Source of the DNA: Anaerolineales bacterium UBA1429
Lineage (GTDB): Bacteria > Chloroflexota > Anaerolineae > UBA1429
NCBI GenBank assembly: GCA_002329325.1
Contig: DCTX01000082.1
Location: 343 to 26,309, forward strand
DNA length: 25,967 nucleotides
Reading direction: 5' to 3'
The notes under the pieces are model-generated. The model was not told the DNA's origin. It made no database searches and saw nothing but the letters and a program-made list of their open reading frames with translations. Positions 21,815 through 25,967 of the stretch are shown in pieces. How positions within the stretch are numbered: position 1 is the stretch's first letter; each line of letters starts with the position of its first letter. Position numbers and translations under genes: made by a program.

Positions 21815-21845
21815 GTACCCGGCCGCGCCAGAAAGGAAAGGAACC

Positions 21846-22241
21846 ATGCCCGTACGCGGAATCCGAGGGGCCACCACCGTCGAACTCAACCGCCGCGAGG
21901 CCATCCTGGACGCCACCCGCGCCCTCCTGCAGGAGATGGTCTCCGCCAACCAGATCGCCCTCGACGATCTAGCCAGCGCCTACTTTACCGTCACCGCCGA
22001 TCTGAACGCGGCCTTTCCCGCGGAGGCTGCCCGCCAGCTCGGCTGGCAACACGTGCCCCTGCTCAACGGCTGCGAGATCCCCGTGCCCGGCAGCCTCCGG
22101 CGCTGCATCCGCGTGCTGCTCTGGTGGAACACCGATCTCCCGCCCACCGCGATCCGCCATATCTACCAGAACGGAGCCTCCAGCCTGCGCCCCGACCTGG
22201 CCCAAGCCCCCGCGCCGTCAACAAAGGAGAACTCTCAATGA
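21846..22241 (+). CDS. aroH: Chorismate mutase, AroH class
   Basis: Converts chorismate to prephenate, the branch to phenylalanine and tyrosine. The 131-aa product belongs to the trimeric pseudo-alpha/beta-barrel class known from Bacillus subtilis. RGIRGATT opens it with catalytic R7. E77 and R89 (CIRV) have the 12-residue spacing of the B. subtilis Glu78/Arg90 pair; N74 stands where B. subtilis has Cys75. ATG 21846 is preceded by AAAGGAAAGGAACC and follows the terminator. Its stop overlaps aroF by 4 nt (ATGA). First structural gene of the operon. Confidence 0.94.
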   Translation: MPVRGIRGATTVELNRREAILDATRALLQEMVSANQIALDDLASAYFTVTADLNAAFPAEAARQLGWQHVPLLNGCEIPVPGSLRRCIRVLLWWNTDLPPTAIRHIYQNGASSLRPDLAQAPAPSTKENSQ

Positions 22242-23251
22242 TCGTCATCATGCGTAGCCATGCCCCCGAAGAGCAGATTCAGGCCGTAATGGACCGGGTC
22301 GTCGAGCTGGGCTTCAAGCCGCACCGATCCTCCGGCGAAGAGCGCACCATCATCGGCATCATCGGCGATGAGCGCAGCCTCCAAGAGACCATGTTCGAGA
22401 TCATGGACGGCGTCGAGCGCGTGGTCCGCGTGCTCAAACCCTTCAAGCTCTCCAGCCGCGATTTCCACCCCGAGGATACGGTGATCCCCATCAACGGCTG
22501 CCGCATCGGCGCCGAAAAGGTCATCGTCATCGCCGGGCCCTGCTCGGTGGAGAGCCGCGACCAGATCTTTGAGGCCGCCGAGGTGTTCAAGGAATGTGGC
22601 GGGCACATTCTGCGCGCCGGGGCCTTCAAGCCGCGCACCTCGCCCTACAGCTTTCGCGGCCTGGGCGAGAAGGGCCTCTGCCTGCTGGCCGAGGTCAAGA
22701 GCACCTTTGGGCTGGCCATCGTGACCGAGGTCATGGCGCCCGAGCAGGTGCCGATGGTGGCCGGGGTGGCCGATATCCTGCAGATCGGCGCCCGCAACAT
22801 GCAGAACTATAACCTGCTGGAGGCCGTGGGCCGCACCGATAGGCCCGTGCTGCTGAAACGTGGTATGATGTCCACCATGGAAGAGTTGCTCATGTCTGCC
22901 GAGTACATCATGTCCAGCGGCAACCAGCAGGTCATGCTCTGCGAGCGAGGCATCCGGACATTCGAGACGTACACCCGCAACACCCTGGATGTGAGCGCGG
23001 TGCCGGTGCTCAAGGAGCTGACCCACCTGCCGGTGCTGGTGGATCCCAGCCATGCCTCGGGCAAGGCCGCCTGGATCAACCCGCTGAGCCGGGCCGCCGT
23101 GGCCTCGGGCGCCGACGGCCTGCTGGTCGAGATGCACCCGCATCCGGAGGTTGCCCTTTCCGATGGCGGCCAGCAGATCGCGCCGCTGGCCTTCCGCGAG
23201 ATGATGGCGGACCTGCGCCGCGTTGCCGAGGCCGTGGGCCGCACGCTCTAG
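22238..23251 (+). CDS. aroF: 3-deoxy-7-phosphoheptulonate (DAHP) synthase, Thermotoga type
   Basis: Condenses phosphoenolpyruvate and erythrose 4-phosphate, the first step of the shikimate pathway. The 337-aa product has an N-terminal ferredoxin-like regulatory domain (about residues 1-65, starting MIVIMRSHAPEEQIQ). A linker with KPFKLSSRDFHPEDTVI leads into the TIM-barrel catalytic domain. Catalytic and metal-site words include AGPCSVES, GAFKPRTSPYSF, LLKRGMM, MLCERGIRTFE and DPSHASGK. In Thermotoga the ferredoxin-like domain mediates feedback inhibition by Tyr and Phe, so similar control is likely here. ATG 22238 has AGGAG upstream and overlaps the aroH stop. Confidence 0.96.
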   Translation: MIVIMRSHAPEEQIQAVMDRVVELGFKPHRSSGEERTIIGIIGDERSLQETMFEIMDGVERVVRVLKPFKLSSRDFHPEDTVIPINGCRIGAEKVIVIAGPCSVESRDQIFEAAEVFKECGGHILRAGAFKPRTSPYSFRGLGEKGLCLLAEVKSTFGLAIVTEVMAPEQVPMVAGVADILQIGARNMQNYNLLEAVGRTDRPVLLKRGMMSTMEELLMSAEYIMSSGNQQVMLCERGIRTFETYTRNTLDVSAVPVLKELTHLPVLVDPSHASGKAAWINPLSRAAVASGADGLLVEMHPHPEVALSDGGQQIAPLAFREMMADLRRVAEAVGRTL

Positions 23252-23319
23252 GGGCCACACGGCCCCGGGCCACGCCGCGGAGACGCACAAGCAACGCCGA
23301 ACCGGTCTTCTCCGCGGCG
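23251..23319. repeat. Two hairpins in the aroF-tyrA spacer
   Basis: GGGGCC-ACAC-GGCCCC (23251-23266) starts at the last base of the aroF stop. CGCCGCGGAGA (23273-23283) pairs perfectly over 11 bp with TCTCCGCGGCG (23309-23319) around 25 nt. Neither has a U-tract. They are the only sizeable spacer (118 nt) inside an otherwise overlapping operon and may tune tyrA expression, stabilise the upstream mRNA, or be a dispersed repeat. Confidence 0.55.
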
Positions 23320-23369
23320 CGGCAGCTCTGCGTGAGCTATCTCGAATCCGTTTCAGAGGGAGTTGCCGT

Positions 23370-24248
23370 ATGGACTTTACCGACGCGCGCGTGGCGGTCG
23401 TCGGCCTGGGCCTGATGGGAGGCTCGCTGGCGGCGGCCCTGCGCGCGCACGATGCCTGTCGCGAGGTGATCGGCGTGGCCCGCCGCCAGAGCAGCCTGGC
23501 CATGGCCACCACCCTGCGCATGATCCACCGCGGCACCACCGACCTGCGCGAGGGAGTGGCCGAGGCCGATCTGGTGGTGCTGTGCACGCCCGTGGGCGAT
23601 ATCCTGGCCAAAATCGCCGAGATCGGCCCCTGGCTCAAGCCGGGCTGCGTCCTGCTGGACGTGGGCAGCACCAAGGCGGCCATCTGCCGGGCCATGCAGG
23701 ATCTTCCCGAGGGGGTGCAGCCCATCGGCGGGCACCCCATGTGCGGCAAAGAGTCCTCGGGGCTCTCCATGGCCGAGCCCAGCCTCTACCTGGACAAGGT
23801 GTTCGTGTTGGCGCCCCTGGAGCGCACTTCGCCTGAGGCGGTGGCCCTGGCCGAGGCCCTGGTGCACGCCATCGGCGCCCGCCCCTACTTTCTGGCGCCA
23901 GAGCGCCATGATCGCATCGTGGCCGCCATCAGCCACCTGCCCTATCTGCTGGCCGTCACGTTGGTGCTGGCGGCGGAGCGGCTGGGGCAGCAGGACGATG
24001 GTCAGCAGGATGCCCTGCTGTGGGCCCTGGCCGCCAGCGGCTTTGGCGATACCAGCCGCGTGGCCGCCAGCAGCATCCCGATGATGAGCGACATCCTGCG
24101 CACCAACCGGGCCGCCATCCTGGATGCCGCGCGCACGGCCCAGGCGGAGCTGGCCGGCCTGATCGAACGGCTGCAGGAGGACGACATCGAGGCGCTCCTG
24201 CCCCTGCTGAACGCGGCGCGAGAGCGCCGCCGGAGGATCAACCGATGA
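23370..24248 (+). CDS. tyrA: Prephenate dehydrogenase
   Basis: Oxidises and decarboxylates prephenate to 4-hydroxyphenylpyruvate (or arogenate to tyrosine; specificity not readable here). The 292-aa product has an NAD(P) Rossmann motif VVGLGLMGGS (residues 10-19), then VVLCTPVGD, DVGSTK, and the active-site segment IGGHPMCGKESSG. The helical C-terminal domain follows. No C-terminal ACT domain is present, so allosteric control by Tyr may be absent or lie in the core. ATG 23370 has GAGGGAG 7 nt upstream; the longer open frame reads back into aroF. The stop overlaps aroA by 4 nt. Confidence 0.94.
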   Translation: MDFTDARVAVVGLGLMGGSLAAALRAHDACREVIGVARRQSSLAMATTLRMIHRGTTDLREGVAEADLVVLCTPVGDILAKIAEIGPWLKPGCVLLDVGSTKAAICRAMQDLPEGVQPIGGHPMCGKESSGLSMAEPSLYLDKVFVLAPLERTSPEAVALAEALVHAIGARPYFLAPERHDRIVAAISHLPYLLAVTLVLAAERLGQQDDGQQDALLWALAASGFGDTSRVAASSIPMMSDILRTNRAAILDAARTAQAELAGLIERLQEDDIEALLPLLNAARERRRRINR

Positions 24249-25546
24249 ACCTCACCATCCAGGCTACCGACCGCCTGTCCGGCGCCCTCGGCGTCCCGGG
24301 CGACAAATCTATCACCCACCGGGCGCTGCTCCTGGGGGGCCTGTCCGCGGGCGCGTCGCGCATCGAGGGCTTTTTGGATAGCGGCGATTGCAGCGCTACC
24401 GTGGGCTGCCTGCAAGGCCTGGGCGTCGAGATCGAGCGGCCCGAGGCCGAGACCCTGGTCGTCACGGGCCGGGGGTTGCAGGGCTGGCGCGAGCCCGAGG
24501 ACGTGCTGGATTGCGTCCGCTCCGGCACCACCATGCGGCTGATGGCGGGCCTGCTGGCGGGACAGCCCTTCTACAGCGTGTTGCGGGGCGAGCCCCAATT
24601 GCGCCGACGCCCCATGGATCGCGTCATCGCGCCCCTGGCCCTGATGGGCGCCCAGATCACGGGGCGCGGGGGCAACCGCCTGCCGCCCCTCTCCATCGCG
24701 GGGAGGCGGCTGCACGGCGCCGACCACACGCTGCCGGTGGCCAGCGCCCAGGTCAAATCGTGCCTGTTGCTGGCAGGGCTCTATGCCGAGGGGGCCACGA
24801 TCGTGCGCGAGCCGGGCCCCTCGCGAGATCACACCGAGCGCATGCTGCGCAAGCGCGGCGTGGCCGTGCACAGCGAGGGGCTGATCCACAGCCTCGCCGG
24901 CCCCGTGCGGCGGATGGAGGCCGTAGATGTGCGCGTCCCTGGCGACTTTTCCTCGGCTGCCTACTGGATTGTCGCAGCCTTGCTGGCCCCCGGCAGCGAG
25001 CTCGTCATTCGGCGCGTGGGCGTGAACCCGACCCGCACCGGTCTGCTGGATGCGCTGCGGGCCATGGGCGCCCAGGTCGCGCTGGAGGACGAGGGCGATG
25101 AGGGCGGCGAGCCGGTGGCCGACCTGCGGGTGCGCGCGGGCGGGCTGCAGGGCGCGACCATCGGCGGCGACCTGGTGCCGCGCATGATTGACGAGTTCCC
25201 CATCCTGGCGCTGGCCGCCACCCAGGCCCAGGGCGAGACCCATGTGCGCGATGCCGCCGAGCTGCGGGTCAAAGAGACCGACCGGATCGCGTCCACGGTG
25301 CAGGCGCTGCGCGCCCTGGGTGCCCAGATCGAGCCCACCGATGACGGGTTCGATGTCCTCGGGCCGACGCCCCTGCGGGGGGCCGTCGTCAACGGCCAGG
25401 GCGATCACCGGCTGGCCATGACCCTGGCCGTGGCGGGGCTCATCGCCCAGGGCGAGACCACGGTGCTGGGCGCCGAGTGCATCACCGATTCGTTCCCCGG
25501 CTTTGTCGAAAGCCTCAACCAGATCTCGCGAGGTGCGTTGCGATGA
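24245..25546 (+). CDS. aroA: 3-phosphoshikimate 1-carboxyvinyltransferase (EPSP synthase)
   Basis: Transfers the enolpyruvyl group from phosphoenolpyruvate to shikimate 3-phosphate. The 433-aa product has two inverse alpha/beta domains. Substrate-binding words are PGDKSITHRALLLG (K21, S22, R26), RSGTTMRLMAGLL (S93-R98), LRRRPMDRVI, the DEFPILA active-site Asp-Glu pair, KETDRI, and GDHRLAM. At the position of E. coli Pro101 the sequence has Leu99, part of the SGTTMRL form common in many bacteria. The ATG overlaps the tyrA stop, and the TGA overlaps aroE (ATGA both times), so translation is coupled through the operon. Confidence 0.95.
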   Translation: MNLTIQATDRLSGALGVPGDKSITHRALLLGGLSAGASRIEGFLDSGDCSATVGCLQGLGVEIERPEAETLVVTGRGLQGWREPEDVLDCVRSGTTMRLMAGLLAGQPFYSVLRGEPQLRRRPMDRVIAPLALMGAQITGRGGNRLPPLSIAGRRLHGADHTLPVASAQVKSCLLLAGLYAEGATIVREPGPSRDHTERMLRKRGVAVHSEGLIHSLAGPVRRMEAVDVRVPGDFSSAAYWIVAALLAPGSELVIRRVGVNPTRTGLLDALRAMGAQVALEDEGDEGGEPVADLRVRAGGLQGATIGGDLVPRMIDEFPILALAATQAQGETHVRDAAELRVKETDRIASTVQALRALGAQIEPTDDGFDVLGPTPLRGAVVNGQGDHRLAMTLAVAGLIAQGETTVLGAECITDSFPGFVESLNQISRGALR

Positions 25547-25967
25547 CTCTCGATCCAGCCCTGCTCGGGCTCGCCATCACCGGGCGCACGCAGCTTGTGG
25601 GTCTGCTGGGGTGGCCCGTCGAGCACAGCATCTCGCCCCCCATGCATAACGCCGCTTTCGCTTCTTTAGGCATGGATTGGTGTTATCTGCCCTTTGCCGT
25701 GCCGCCCGAGAACCTGGCCGAAGCCCTGCGGGGCGCTCGCGCCCTGGGGTTGCGCGGCCTCAACGCCACGGTGCCCCACAAGCAGGCGCTGCTCTCCCTG
25801 GTGGATGCCCTCACGCCCGAGGCCAAGGCCATCGGCGCGGTGAACACCATCTTGATGGGCGAGGGGTTGACCGGCCACAACACCGACGCCGCCGGGTTCA
25901 TGCGCGCGCTGCGGGGCGCCGGCTGCGAGCCGCGCGGGCGGCGCGCCCTGGTGCTGGGGGCGGGCGG
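25543..25967 (+). CDS. aroE: Shikimate dehydrogenase, N-terminal part (cut by window edge)
   Basis: Reduces 3-dehydroshikimate to shikimate with NADPH. 141 codons are visible and the frame is open at the right edge. The substrate-binding domain shows LLGWPVEHSISPPMHNAAF (the S-x-S pair), GLNATVPHK with the catalytic Lys, AIGAVNT and GHNTDAAGF. The NADP-binding LVLGAGG begins just at the edge. The ATG overlaps the aroA stop by 4 nt. Other shikimate genes (aroK, aroC, aroB) may follow outside the window. Confidence 0.93.
   Translation, partial: MTLDPALLGLAITGRTQLVGLLGWPVEHSISPPMHNAAFASLGMDWCYLPFAVPPENLAEALRGARALGLRGLNATVPHKQALLSLVDALTPEAKAIGAVNTILMGEGLTGHNTDAAGFMRALRGAGCEPRGRRALVLGAG

Noticed and set aside
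21401..21845. Replication origin beside parS
   Set aside because: No cluster of DnaA boxes (TTATNCACA) and no AT-rich unwinding stretch was seen; the region is explained by two promoters and the attenuator.
22235..23770. 511-codon open frame antisense to aroF and tyrA
   Set aside because: Shadow of two clearly recognisable enzymes, with antisense-type composition.

Overview
This is a GC-rich, gene-dense bacterial chromosome segment with short intergenic gaps. Gene content suggests a Chloroflexota (Anaerolineae-like) genome. The indicators are a TyrA/AroA/AroE block behind a Thermotoga-type DAHP synthase, an archaeal-type asd next to lysC, a DUF4015 lipoprotein, several DUF3795 proteins, and dnaN-recF without an adjacent dnaA. 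This assignment is inferred from recognised protein families, not computed. The left 2.6 kb (aspS, hisS, hsp20) looks more like Firmicutes/Clostridia, so horizontal transfer or a chimeric contig is possible.

Layout. 1-2.5 kb, minus strand: hsp20, then hisS-aspS (aspS cut by the window edge), with near-consensus sigma-70 promoters. 2.6-6.8 kb, plus strand: alaX, a metallo-beta-lactamase-fold protein with an eroded metal site, an orphan FAD-binding molybdopterin-dehydrogenase-type subunit, and hemW. 7-8 kb: corA. 8-12 kb: three DUF3795 cysteine-rich proteins around a 757-aa lipoprotein that joins about five beta-sandwich repeats to a DUF4015 glycosidase-like domain. 12-13.4 kb: monofunctional birA and a GNAT acetyltransferase. 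17.1-13.5 kb, minus strand: lysC-asd followed by a translationally coupled HAD-like protein whose motifs are in permuted order. 21.4-17.4 kb, minus strand: a methyltransferase, then dnaN-recF-DUF6935-like. 21.5 kb to the right edge, plus strand: aroH-aroF-tyrA-aroA-aroE, mostly joined by 4-nt ATGA overlaps.

Most notable finding: the aromatic operon is preceded by a sigma-70-like promoter and a 53-codon leader ORF with a good ribosome binding site. The leader carries Phe/Tyr codons (FEAYFYY). After these come four mutually exclusive RNA segments ending in a strong intrinsic terminator just before aroH. It reads as a complete ribosome-mediated Phe/Tyr attenuator for the enzymes that make chorismate and tyrosine. 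The first enzyme, a Thermotoga-type DAHP synthase, belongs to a class that is also feedback-inhibited by Tyr/Phe.

Other highlights: a parS site (one mismatch to the ParB consensus) lies between the divergent promoters of the methyltransferase and the aro operon, close to dnaN-recF, so this part is probably origin-proximal. Further signals are a CtsR-like operator on the hsp20 promoter, a terminator-like hairpin and a promoter dyad in front of hisS, a dyad at the start of the lysC transcript, and a 71-nt inverted-repeat element before birA. No tRNA, rRNA, CRISPR array or insertion sequence was seen.
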